Source: Eubacterium sp.
GTDB taxonomy: Bacteria > Bacillota > Clostridia > Lachnospirales > Lachnospiraceae
Assembly (NCBI GenBank): GCA_016292095.1
Contig: JAEFAB010000074.1
Coordinates: 1-64,000 of the forward strand
Reading direction: 5' to 3'
DNA: 64,000 nt
Below are positions 1-7,785 of the stretch, piece after piece. The notes beneath the pieces were generated by a model that saw nothing but the letters and a program-made list of their open reading frames with translations, had not been told where the DNA came from and did no database searches. A program made the position numbers and the translations under genes. Each line of letters opens with the position of its first letter. Positions within the stretch are counted from its first letter, which is position 1.

Positions 1-47
1 ACAGAACGACAACTAAAATGCAAGTACTTTTTGCAAACAAGTTCAGC

Positions 48-110
48 CATTTCCATAAAAGAAGACAAATCCCCTGTTCGCAAGGGGATTTGTCTTCTTT
101 TATGGAAATG
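48..110. terminator. Perfect 27-bp inverted repeat, probable bidirectional terminator
   Basis: Two 27-base arms, 48-74 and 84-110, are exactly complementary around a 9-base loop (tgttcgcaa). The inner stem is GC-rich (CCCC/GGGG) and flanked by AAAAG/CTTTT, so it could end transcription from either side. The stem is much longer than a usual intrinsic terminator and continues past the T tract, so another role is possible. The gene it would serve on the left is outside the window. Confidence 0.6.
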
Positions 111-236
111 AGCGGAGCGTCAATACATGAACAAAAAATCATTTGCACAGCAAATGTAACAACGAAGTTCCTTAAGGTATGCCGAAAATTTTCGTCCAGG
201 CGAATTTTACCATAAGAATTGATTTTTGAACGATAT

Positions 237-538
237 CAGGGTACACTTAGGTCACTTTAGCAAGTTAAAGTGTACCCTGCGTTCATATTTTTCTTAATTA
301 TAAAGGTACACTTTCCTCGCTTTAATGCCTTAAAGTGTACCTTTCCTTTTAGTTTTTATTTCACCTCAAGGTACACCAGCTATTTTTTGTTCTCTGAAAG
401 TGTACCTTAACATTTCAACTTTCTCACATCTTATGGTACGATCAGGGAAATCGCCTTCCAGAAGTGTACCTTAACGCTACTCCTTTTCCAAACCATAAGG
501 TACACCGACAAATTTTGTCATTAAAAAGTGTACCTTAA
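237..538. repeat. Array 1 of GTACAC palindromic tandem repeats (5 units, 65-bp period)
   Basis: Five units begin near 237, 302, 367, 432 and about 497, a period of 65 bp. Each is a roughly 43-bp inverted repeat with arms of the form RGGTACACTT / AAGTGTACCY around a variable 20-25 base centre, followed by about 22 bases of T-rich spacer. Unit 1 has arms AGGGTAC/GTACCCT and unit 2 has AAGGTAC/GTACCTT, so the base pair changes together. The left arm of unit 4 is degenerate (ATGGTACG). A 25-30 base spacer sequence ending in TCACATCTTATGGTA occurs twice. The array lies just downstream of metH and carries no gene. It resembles array 2 near 16 kb. Nothing else is seen in 1-594 apart from the 48-110 hairpin and small palindromes near 142 and 183. 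Confidence 0.85.
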
Positions 539-594
539 CATTTCAATTTTCTCACATCTTATGGTATTTCCATAAAATCCACTTCAAAAAAGTC

Positions 595-2994
595 CTATCC
601 CAGCACTTCCTTTGCAATATCCGCACTCATCTTTGCATCTTTTGCATAGTAGTCTGCCCCAATCTTTATCGCATAGTCCGGAGTCAATACCGCGCCTCCT
701 ACCATAACCTTACAGTCTACGTTATGCTGTCTGAGCAATTGAATTGTTTCTTCCATAGATCCCAAAGTCGTAGTCATCAGTGCTGACAATCCAACCAAAT
801 GAACGTCCTGTTCAATGGCAGTGTTTACAACCAGCATCGGATCTACGTCACGTCCCAGGTCAATTACATCATAGCCGTAGTTTTCCAAAATAACTTTCAC
901 AATATTCTTTCCGATATCATGGATATCGCCCTTAACCGTTGCTACGATGATTTTCCCTTTCAATTCTGAAGCCGCACCATTTTCGGCCAGATAGCCCTTA
1001 ATGGCTTCAAAACACTCTTTTGCCACATCCGCTGCAAGAATTAACTGCGGAAGGAAAATCTTTCCTTTTTCGAACTTATCTCCTACCACATCCAATGCCG
1101 GAATCAGAATTCCATTGATAATTTCCATGGCATCCTGCTCCTGCAATAATTCCTCAGTGAGTTTCTTTCCATCTGTTTTCATACCGGTTTCCATTGCTCT
1201 TAAGATAGCATCTGCCTTAGGACTTCCCAAAGAAACCTTGCCTTCCGGAGTCGCTTTCACTTCCACCGGTTTTCCAACAGCAACTTCAATCGGATTGTTA
1301 TTACAATAATCAATGAAATCCATAGAGTTTTCATCATAGGCTGCAAGAACTTTATACGACTTTAATGCCCAAACCATTGCCGGAACATTCGGATTCATAA
1401 TCGGAAGATCCAGTCCCTGGTCAAGAGCCATTGTAAGGAATGTCTTATTGATCATTTCTCTGTTTGGCAGGCCAAAAGAAATATTGGACACTCCAAGAAC
1501 TGTTCTTAAGCCCAGTTCCGTTTTTACTGTATGCAATGCTTTCAATGTTTCCTGGGCAGCTTTTTGTTCTGCAGAAACTGTCAGCACTAAACAGTCAATA
1601 ATAATATTTTCTTTCTTCACACCATATTCCATGGCGCGATTCATAATTTTCTTTGCAATTTCCACACGGCCTTCCGCTGTTGGTGGAATTCCGTTTTCAT
1701 CTAAGGTCAATCCGATTACAGCCGCACCGTATTTGGCTACTACCGGCAAAATCTTATCAAGGACTGCATCTTCTCCGTTAACGGAGTTGACAATCGGCTT
1801 TCCGTTATAAACACGCAACGCTGCTTCAATAACTTCCGGCTTTGTGGAGTCAATCTGCAACGGCACATCCACGATAGACTGCAAAGCCTTTACCGTGCGA
1901 ATCATCATTTCCTTTTCATCAATTTCCGGATGTCCTACATTAACATCCAAAATATCCGCTCCACCGTCAATCTGTTCAATTGCCTGTGAAAGGATATAAT
2001 CCATATCATTTTCTACTAACGCCTGTTTAAAACGCTTCTTTCCCGTAGGATTGATTCGTTCTCCGATAATTCTCGGTTCATCCACTACAACGGTTTTCAG
2101 TGGAGAGCAAACAGACAACACTTTTTCTGTCCGGACCTGAACGCGCTTTCGCACCTCCAGTCTTTCTTTAACTGCACGAATGTAATCCGGTGTCGTTCCA
2201 CAACAACCACCCAGAACACAAGCGCCCATCTCAACCATCTTCATACAGTCATCTGCAAAGTCTTCCGGCTCCACGTCATACAAATTGGTAACCGGATCAG
2301 GCAATCCCGCATTCGGTTTTACAACAATTGGGATTTCTGTCCACTTTGCGATTTCTTTTACAATCGGAATCAATTCATTCGGTCCCAAAGAACAGTTTAC
2401 ACCCACTGCATCAATCCCCATCCCTTCCAGGGTAAGGCACATTGCCGCCACGGAACAACCGGTAAAGGTTCTTCTGTTTTCCTCAAAGGTCATGGTACAA
2501 ATTACCGGCAAATCTGTGTTTTCCTTCGCCGCCAAAACAGCAGCCTTGGTTTCCATCAAGTCAGTCATTGTTTCCACAACAATTAAGTCTGCCCCTTCTG
2601 CCGCTTTGATTTCCTCCAAAAAGATATCATAGGCTTCTTCAAACGTCAGACTTCCCGTCGGTTCCAAAAGCTGTCCGATGGGTCCCAAATCCAATGCCAC
2701 ACGACATTCTGTCCCTTCTGCCGCTTTCTTGGCATTGGCAATAGCAGCTCCAATCAATTCCTGAACGGAATAACCGGACTTTTCCATTTTATAGCGGTTC
2801 GCACCAAAGGTATTTGCATATACCACCTGAGCACCGGCTTCAATATAACTGCGGTGAATATCCACAATCCAATCCGGCTTTTCAATATTCAATGTTTCCG
2901 GAATGGTTCCGAGTTCCATTCCTTTCTTCTGGAGCATTGTTCCCATTGCTCCGTCTAAAATCAAAAAATCACCTTTAAATAATTTATTCTCCAC
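595..2994 (-). CDS. metH: Cobalamin-dependent methionine synthase, three-domain form
   Basis: This enzyme transfers the methyl group of 5-methyltetrahydrofolate to homocysteine through cobalamin. In order it has an N-terminal homocysteine/zinc domain (about 1-290, zinc ligands in VNCSLG and GGCCGTTP), a pterin-binding domain (about 310-570, starting IIGERINPTG) and a cobalamin cap plus binding domain (about 640-799, with the DIHDIGKN cobalamin-ligand motif). At 799 aa it is about 400 residues shorter than E. coli MetH because the C-terminal AdoMet reactivation domain is missing; the gene just upstream encodes a stand-alone version. The start is a GTG overlapping the end of that gene by 11 bases, after AAGGAAGG, which indicates translational coupling. 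It is the last gene of the metF unit. Confidence 0.95.
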   Translation of the reverse strand: MENKLFKGDFLILDGAMGTMLQKKGMELGTIPETLNIEKPDWIVDIHRSYIEAGAQVVYANTFGANRYKMEKSGYSVQELIGAAIANAKKAAEGTECRVALDLGPIGQLLEPTGSLTFEEAYDIFLEEIKAAEGADLIVVETMTDLMETKAAVLAAKENTDLPVICTMTFEENRRTFTGCSVAAMCLTLEGMGIDAVGVNCSLGPNELIPIVKEIAKWTEIPIVVKPNAGLPDPVTNLYDVEPEDFADDCMKMVEMGACVLGGCCGTTPDYIRAVKERLEVRKRVQVRTEKVLSVCSPLKTVVVDEPRIIGERINPTGKKRFKQALVENDMDYILSQAIEQIDGGADILDVNVGHPEIDEKEMMIRTVKALQSIVDVPLQIDSTKPEVIEAALRVYNGKPIVNSVNGEDAVLDKILPVVAKYGAAVIGLTLDENGIPPTAEGRVEIAKKIMNRAMEYGVKKENIIIDCLVLTVSAEQKAAQETLKALHTVKTELGLRTVLGVSNISFGLPNREMINKTFLTMALDQGLDLPIMNPNVPAMVWALKSYKVLAAYDENSMDFIDYCNNNPIEVAVGKPVEVKATPEGKVSLGSPKADAILRAMETGMKTDGKKLTEELLQEQDAMEIINGILIPALDVVGDKFEKGKIFLPQLILAADVAKECFEAIKGYLAENGAASELKGKIIVATVKGDIHDIGKNIVKVILENYGYDVIDLGRDVDPMLVVNTAIEQDVHLVGLSALMTTTLGSMEETIQLLRQHNVDCKVMVGGAVLTPDYAIKIGADYYAKDAKMSADIAKEVLG

Positions 2995-3661
2995 AGTTCT
3001 TTCCTTCCTTTCGAAACTGACATTGTTCTCTCATATTGCAAAAGTCGCAACTTTTCACATTTTCTCTTTTCAACTGATGCCCCAGTCCAAAAACACAGGT
3101 TACGGATTTTACCGGTGTCAGCATCGAGGCATTGTTGACACAGACGCCAATTCGTTTTGGTGCATCCAGCAATTCCAGAAATTCCTTTTGGGCCGCTAGA
3201 GGGAAATCTCCGTATCCCAGCCCAAACCTCCAGGTATGTTCATATCCCGGAAATGCTTCCATAATTCTTTTTTCGGCCTCTTCACAAACCTGTTCCACTG
3301 CCACAGAAGCAAGACTGTCAATCATCATAGCTTCCGCCATTCCTAAAATCTGCTTCTTGCGGATCAAGGTATCCACTCCGGCCGAAATCGTGGCACACAT
3401 AAAGACAACTTTCTCGCAGCCGTCCAAATGTTTTGCAATAGACTCCCCTTTAAGTTCAAAGGAACAGTTTGGAACCTGTCCCCCTTCCAAATCAAAAACC
3501 TTATACAGGAATTTTCCGTCCAGAACCTGACGTAATTCCTTTTCGCATGACAAAAGAAGCTCCATTGTAGTATCATCCGGTTCCTTTCCCCGAAATCCCA
3601 AATACCTTAGAGCCTCCTGAAAATTAATCTGTTCAATTGTAACACTTTGAACACTTTCCAT
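2984..3661 (-). CDS. Stand-alone methionine synthase activation-domain protein
   Basis: The 225-residue protein resembles the AdoMet-binding activation domain that forms the C-terminus of long MetH proteins; the segment RFGLGYGDFPL matches its conserved RxxxGYG-type motif. It probably reductively methylates oxidised cob(II)alamin on the truncated MetH encoded immediately downstream. A C-terminal cysteine cluster (CDFCNMREQC, then a further Cys near the end) is not part of the classical domain and could bind a metal or Fe-S cluster; that is inference. It sits between metF and metH, 9 bases after metF and overlapping metH by 11 bases. The upstream ribosome site is weak (GGATAG), consistent with coupling to metF. 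Confidence 0.85.
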   Translation of the reverse strand: MESVQSVTIEQINFQEALRYLGFRGKEPDDTTMELLLSCEKELRQVLDGKFLYKVFDLEGGQVPNCSFELKGESIAKHLDGCEKVVFMCATISAGVDTLIRKKQILGMAEAMMIDSLASVAVEQVCEEAEKRIMEAFPGYEHTWRFGLGYGDFPLAAQKEFLELLDAPKRIGVCVNNASMLTPVKSVTCVFGLGHQLKRENVKSCDFCNMREQCQFRKEGKNCGE

Positions 3662-3670
3662 TTCTATCCA

Positions 3671-4543
3671 TTAAGCATTTACAATGCTCTTTACACCTTC
3701 TGTAATTTTTCTTGCCACATATGGGTCGTTCATTGTATAAATATGTACTCCTTCAATGCCGTTGGAAACCAATTCAATAATCTGATTGATTGCATAGGAA
3801 ATTCCTGCATCTCTCATTGCTTCCGGATTATCTCCAAAACGCTGAAGAACCTTCGACAATTTTGCCGGGATGCTGGCACCGCACATAGACACCATACGTT
3901 CAATCTGCTTTTTATTTGTTACCGGCATAATTCCTGCTTCAATAGGAACGTCAATTCCGGCAATTCGTACTTTTTCAATAAAATCATAATATGCATTGTT
4001 GTCGAAAAACAACTGGGAAATCAAATGATCTGCTCCGGCATCAATTTTCTTCTTTAAATTCATGATGTCCGTACGCATACTGTCTGCTTCCTGATGCACT
4101 TCCGGATAACACGCACCGGAAACGTGAAATCCCATGTTCTTTGACAAAATGTATTCTGTCAATTCTGAGGCATAATGAAAATCATCTTTAATAGCAAAAT
4201 CAGGATTGGCATCGCCTCTTAATGCCAGAATATTTTCCACGCCCTGAGACTTTAACTGTTCCAGAATTTCATCGACACTTTCCCTGGTATTGTATAGGCA
4301 AGTCAAGTGTGCAATGGTTTCAACACCTAACCGGTTCTTAATGTGAGAGCATAAATCTGTCGTAGAAGCATTTGCCACTCCGCTTCCTCCTGCTCCGTAA
4401 GTAACACTGATGAAGTCCGGCTTTAAATCCGTAAGTTGTCCCAATGTTTCATAAACGGTTTCAATACCGCTTTCCTTCTTTGGCGGAAACACCTCAAAAG
4501 AAAATACTGTTTTATCCTGTTTGAATAATTCTGCTATGTTCAT
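3671..4543 (-). CDS. metF: Methylenetetrahydrofolate reductase
   Basis: The 290-residue protein reduces 5,10-methylene-THF to 5-methyl-THF, the methyl donor for MetH two genes downstream. It begins with the typical FSFEVFPPKK segment, has the VTYGAGGS loop and the LALRGD segment of the TIM-barrel flavoprotein family, and has normal bacterial MetF length. The start ATG lies one base after the stop codon of a 50-aa membrane micro-ORF, with AGGAAG as the ribosome site inside that micro-ORF. Genes follow in the order micro-ORF, metF, activation protein, metH, all tightly spaced, so they are probably cotranscribed. The clostridial reductase may need an unidentified electron partner; none is evident here. 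Confidence 0.95.
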   Translation of the reverse strand: MNIAELFKQDKTVFSFEVFPPKKESGIETVYETLGQLTDLKPDFISVTYGAGGSGVANASTTDLCSHIKNRLGVETIAHLTCLYNTRESVDEILEQLKSQGVENILALRGDANPDFAIKDDFHYASELTEYILSKNMGFHVSGACYPEVHQEADSMRTDIMNLKKKIDAGADHLISQLFFDNNAYYDFIEKVRIAGIDVPIEAGIMPVTNKKQIERMVSMCGASIPAKLSKVLQRFGDNPEAMRDAGISYAINQIIELVSNGIEGVHIYTMNDPYVARKITEGVKSIVNA

Positions 4544-4544
4544 G

Positions 4545-4697
4545 CTATCTTCCTATCTTTCCGCAGCAAAACAAGTTGAATCCGAGAATCATGCACATAA
4601 TAATGAGACAGACCGAAACGAAACTGCTCTCCATAAACAAAGAAACAATCATTCCTACTGCCATCCAGAAAAGTGCAAAGCCTATGATTTTCCGCAT
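4545..4697 (-). CDS. 50-aa membrane micro-protein upstream of metF
   Basis: This reading frame is below the size limit of the supplied ORF track. It encodes 50 residues starting MRKIIGFALF and ending CCGKIGR, with two hydrophobic stretches (about 5-20 and 27-44) separated by MESS, so it should be a two-pass or hairpin membrane peptide. A GAGG ribosome site lies 7 bases before its ATG. The stop codon is one base from the metF start, and the metF ribosome site lies inside the last codons, so the two are probably translationally coupled. I do not recognise a family. It could be a real small membrane protein or a leader that sets metF translation. Confidence 0.7.
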   Translation of the reverse strand: MRKIIGFALFWMAVGMIVSLFMESSFVSVCLIIMCMILGFNLFCCGKIGR

Positions 4698-4748
4698 TCA
4701 TTTTCCTCTTTTTATTTTAGTATATGCTGCACATTTATCTTTTTAGTC

Positions 4749-5102
4749 TTATTCCTCCGGTTCTCCGGAAAAATCATCATCATTTTTGCTGGTGAACTTG
4801 TCTACCACATCCGGAACCAGATCCATAATCTTAGAAAATCCATCCTGTTCCTTAATGCTGATAATCTTTGAAGTACCGTTTTTCATAACCAATACTGCTG
4901 TCGGTGTAATTTTTCCACCAACACCACCGGTACCGTTATCTCCTTTGGAAAAAGTTCCAATTCCCATTCCAAAAGAAACGTCTGCCATTGGAAGAAGAAT
5001 GGTATCATCAACTTTAATCGGTTCCCCTACAACGGATTTTGTTGTCAGGAACTTTTCCATTGCTCTCATTAATTCTTCTGTGGTCTTGTTGTTTTCTGCC
5101 AT
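4749..5102 (-). CDS. gerW: GerW (YtfJ) family sporulation protein
   Basis: The 117-residue protein matches the YtfJ/GerW family: a short helical N-terminus (EELMRAMEKFL) followed by the conserved block TILLPMADVSFGMG, a glycine-rich segment and IISIKEQDG near the end. In Bacillus subtilis this protein sits at the inner spore membrane and is needed for germination with some nutrients. The upstream gene encodes a DUF2953 protein, as in the ytfI-ytfJ pair of Bacillus, which supports both assignments. The ATG follows a GGAGG-type site in the 28-base gap. It may be read through into the metF unit about 50 bases downstream. Confidence 0.9.
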   Translation of the reverse strand: MAENNKTTEELMRAMEKFLTTKSVVGEPIKVDDTILLPMADVSFGMGIGTFSKGDNGTGGVGGKITPTAVLVMKNGTSKIISIKEQDGFSKIMDLVPDVVDKFTSKNDDDFSGEPEE

Positions 5103-5130
5103 ATTATTGCCTCCTATCTATCAATCTTCT

Positions 5131-6015
5131 CTATTTTCCCAATTTTTTCATTACTAATTTCACATCTCTATTAAAATATACTTTTAACAGATATACAAGT
5201 ACTATTCCTAAAAGAAATCGTCCTTTTATGTTCAGATACCCTTCCAGAACTTTCTTTTCGAAGTCCGGATGGATGTTCATTCGATTCAACGGAATCCGAA
5301 ACATTGCTGCTGCCATAGACACATAGCCCAGAATCTGTCCGGTCTGATCCGGCTGTTCCATTCCAAAATCCAATTCTCCTTCAACTTTTTTCGGACGAAT
5401 ATGCTTCAACAGTTTAATTACCATTTCCTTGACGTACAGGTAGGCACGCTTGGTTGTTTTTGCTTTCAGCACCCGTTTCGTATGGTCAAACTTTTTCTTC
5501 GCTGCCACGGCCTTTTCTTTGGAGCTGCTATACATATCCTTTACCGTTTGAATGAATTCTTTTATTTTTGCAATGATTTGTTTTACTTTTTCCGTAAACG
5601 GAATTTTTTCCGGTTCGTCCTTCTCTTCTGCTGTTTCTGTCTGCTGTGGTTTCGGTGCACCTTCCGAAATGCCGGTGTTTTGTGTTATATCGGAGGTCGC
5701 AGGTCGTTCCACTGCTGCGGTTGTTTCCTGCACCGCTTCCTCTGCCTCTTCCTCTTCCCGGAAGTTCTTTCGGTATACCGGAATTCCGAATACTCTTACA
5801 ACGGCCTGGCCATCAGCATTTTCGCCTTCCACGGAAATATGGATAATATGTAGTAACCACCAGAACTTGCAATGATAAGTAACCTGCTTGTCCCGGATAT
5901 CACTTTTTCCTATATACTTTATAGGAAAAAATAACAAAAGTAAAGCAAGACATAAAACAACCAATAATATTATTCCGATTATTTTTAGAAGTAACAGTAA
6001 TATCTGTAATATCAT
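5131..6015 (-). CDS. DUF2953 membrane-anchored protein (YtfI-like)
   Basis: The 294-residue protein starts with a single strong membrane helix (about 3-30, leucine and isoleucine rich), followed by a YHCKFWWLLH segment, an acidic low-complexity stretch (about 85-130, rich in E, T and P) and a basic C-terminal domain containing EGELDFGMEQPDQTG. That last motif and the overall layout are typical of DUF2953 proteins, paired with GerW/YtfJ in spore-formers. The molecular role is unknown; a sporulation membrane role is inferred from gene pairing. The gene ends 28 bases before gerW. Confidence 0.85.
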   Translation of the reverse strand: MILQILLLLLKIIGIILLVVLCLALLLLFFPIKYIGKSDIRDKQVTYHCKFWWLLHIIHISVEGENADGQAVVRVFGIPVYRKNFREEEEAEEAVQETTAAVERPATSDITQNTGISEGAPKPQQTETAEEKDEPEKIPFTEKVKQIIAKIKEFIQTVKDMYSSSKEKAVAAKKKFDHTKRVLKAKTTKRAYLYVKEMVIKLLKHIRPKKVEGELDFGMEQPDQTGQILGYVSMAAAMFRIPLNRMNIHPDFEKKVLEGYLNIKGRFLLGIVLVYLLKVYFNRDVKLVMKKLGK

Positions 6016-6041
6016 AGGCTCTTTTTTCCTTGCTTTCTTTT

Positions 6042-6359
6042 TTATTGCATATTATTTCTAATATAAGATTTCACATCTAAATCACCGGTTGCCTCCATAC
6101 AATCCTGAAGGACCAGCTGCATCATATCCATTGCTTCTTCTTTTCCGTAGGCAATGCCCACAACCACCAAATCCGATTTTCGATAATGCTTTTGTGTCAA
6201 CACATTAGATGGATATATTTCCAACAAATCATGTTCATTCGGGGACAGTGTAATTGCAAAAATATTAAACTGCTGCTTTCCCCATTTCATTTTACGCATT
6301 ACTTCCCGTTTCCGTTCAAGAAGATTATATCCAACGTATAAATCTTTATACCAAATCAT
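6042..6359 (-). CDS. Conserved-looking small protein of unknown function
   Basis: A 105-residue soluble protein. The ATG at 6359 is preferred over the TTG two codons earlier because GGAG lies 7 bases upstream of it. No signal peptide, membrane helix or known motif is seen. The middle reads as alternating strand and helix (FNIFAITLSPNE, SDLVVVGIAYGKEEAM, LQDCMEATGDLD), compatible with a small alpha/beta fold. It starts 14 bases after the 466-aa unknown gene and ends 26 bases before the DUF2953 gene, so it is probably part of the same transcript. I do not recognise the family. Confidence 0.7.
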   Translation of the reverse strand: MIWYKDLYVGYNLLERKREVMRKMKWGKQQFNIFAITLSPNEHDLLEIYPSNVLTQKHYRKSDLVVVGIAYGKEEAMDMMQLVLQDCMEATGDLDVKSYIRNNMQ

Positions 6360-6373
6360 AAACAAACTCCGTT

Positions 6374-7774
6374 TTAAGCTTCCATGATTCCGTTTAATAT
6401 CTCAATACACGCAAGTTTTTCTGCTTTATCCGTACAAATAGACAAGTTGTTATAAATGTAATCCTGCAATTCGCTGATATTATTAAAGAACACCGGAAGT
6501 TCCGATAATGCCATGGACATTACCGCTCTGTTAATCATCTTTTCATTGTCTTTGAACAATGCACTATAAGCTGCAATCAATGCTTCCTGCTGCTGTACCA
6601 CATAAGCCTCATCAACAGTTTCCGTTTCATCCACTTCCTCTAAGTCAATAAACATACTGTCGGAATTCAGTTTTGGAAGTTGGAAAACTGTAGCGTACTC
6701 ATTCTCAAGTCCCAGATTTCCAATCTGTTCCATATAGCTTTCTTTAATCTGATCTGTCACATCAAAAGAAGTCAGTTTCGGATACAATTCCTCCTGACAT
6801 CCTTCCAGTGCCACAAACATATCCATGATTTCATCTTCATTCTTCTCTGCAAACTTCTTTAAGAATAACAGATTGGTATTTTTGATGATATCCTCACAGA
6901 CAGCGATGGTATCATTTTCTGCCGAAGCATCTTTTGTATATAAAATCAACAACAGGTCATTAATTATTTCCTGTAACATCAAATATCCGTTCATAGTATC
7001 TTCAATATACTCTGAAGATTTATCTATATTATAACGCATATCGTCGTATTGTTCACTAGAAATTGACTTGAATTCGATTTTTTTGAATTCATCAAAAATT
7101 TCTTCCAGATGCGGATAGTTTTCCTGCATGGATTCGGTTCTTTCAAGCATGCTGGTGGTCTTAATCATGTATAAGAAGTCATCCAGGCTTTTCTTTGTTC
7201 CCTCTTTATAGATGGAAATCCCCTGTGTCAACATTTCAAAGAATTTGTTCTTTGTCAGACGCAGTGGCAACTGACCGATAACCTGACTAATCTTCTGATT
7301 GATTGCCATACGGTCTTCATCTTCCAGAATGAACTGCATCAGTTTTCTGGTCAAATCTTCGTCACTGTAGCCTTCCGGAATATCTTCATCTTTAAACCGG
7401 TACTCCACTCTGTTGAGAGCATGCTCATAAATGTTGAACATATCCACATAGCAGGTCAAATCCTGTACATTGTCAATCACGTCTTTTCGGATTGCCTCAA
7501 CCTGTGTGATGTCGGCCTCAGATACCGCTTCATTTTTATAAAATGTATTTTCAATAATCTGATGGAGGGTGGAAAGTTCCTTGTGGTAATCAATCACAAG
7601 TCCATTATCCTCTTCCACCATCGTATAGTATGTATAGTAGTTCATTGCCATACGAATCAATGCATATTCATAGTTCAGTTCCTTGAACTGCTTTGGATAT
7701 GCCTTCAGGCTTTCTTCTACATTTCTGTTCTTTAATAAATCTCCTACGATTTTTTTCATCTTACTCTCCATCAA
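6374..7774 (-). CDS. Large helical protein of unknown function
   Basis: The 466-residue protein is acidic and almost entirely helical by composition, with no signal peptide, transmembrane segment or recognisable catalytic motif. Segments such as NYYTYYTMVEEDN and LMLQEIINDLLLILY suggest helical repeats or a scaffold. It lies 11 bases downstream of the diaminopimelate decarboxylase gene and 14 bases upstream of a 105-aa unknown gene, so it is in an operon-like run. No function can be given. A structural or regulatory partner role is possible but not supported by sequence. Confidence 0.75.
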   Translation of the reverse strand: MMESKMKKIVGDLLKNRNVEESLKAYPKQFKELNYEYALIRMAMNYYTYYTMVEEDNGLVIDYHKELSTLHQIIENTFYKNEAVSEADITQVEAIRKDVIDNVQDLTCYVDMFNIYEHALNRVEYRFKDEDIPEGYSDEDLTRKLMQFILEDEDRMAINQKISQVIGQLPLRLTKNKFFEMLTQGISIYKEGTKKSLDDFLYMIKTTSMLERTESMQENYPHLEEIFDEFKKIEFKSISSEQYDDMRYNIDKSSEYIEDTMNGYLMLQEIINDLLLILYTKDASAENDTIAVCEDIIKNTNLLFLKKFAEKNEDEIMDMFVALEGCQEELYPKLTSFDVTDQIKESYMEQIGNLGLENEYATVFQLPKLNSDSMFIDLEEVDETETVDEAYVVQQQEALIAAYSALFKDNEKMINRAVMSMALSELPVFFNNISELQDYIYNNLSICTDKAEKLACIEILNGIMEA

Positions 7775-7785
7775 CTGTTTTCTGT

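Noticed and set aside
18-215. 65-aa ORF at the left end
   Set aside because: It crosses the 27-bp hairpin, has no ribosome site and no recognisable protein character.
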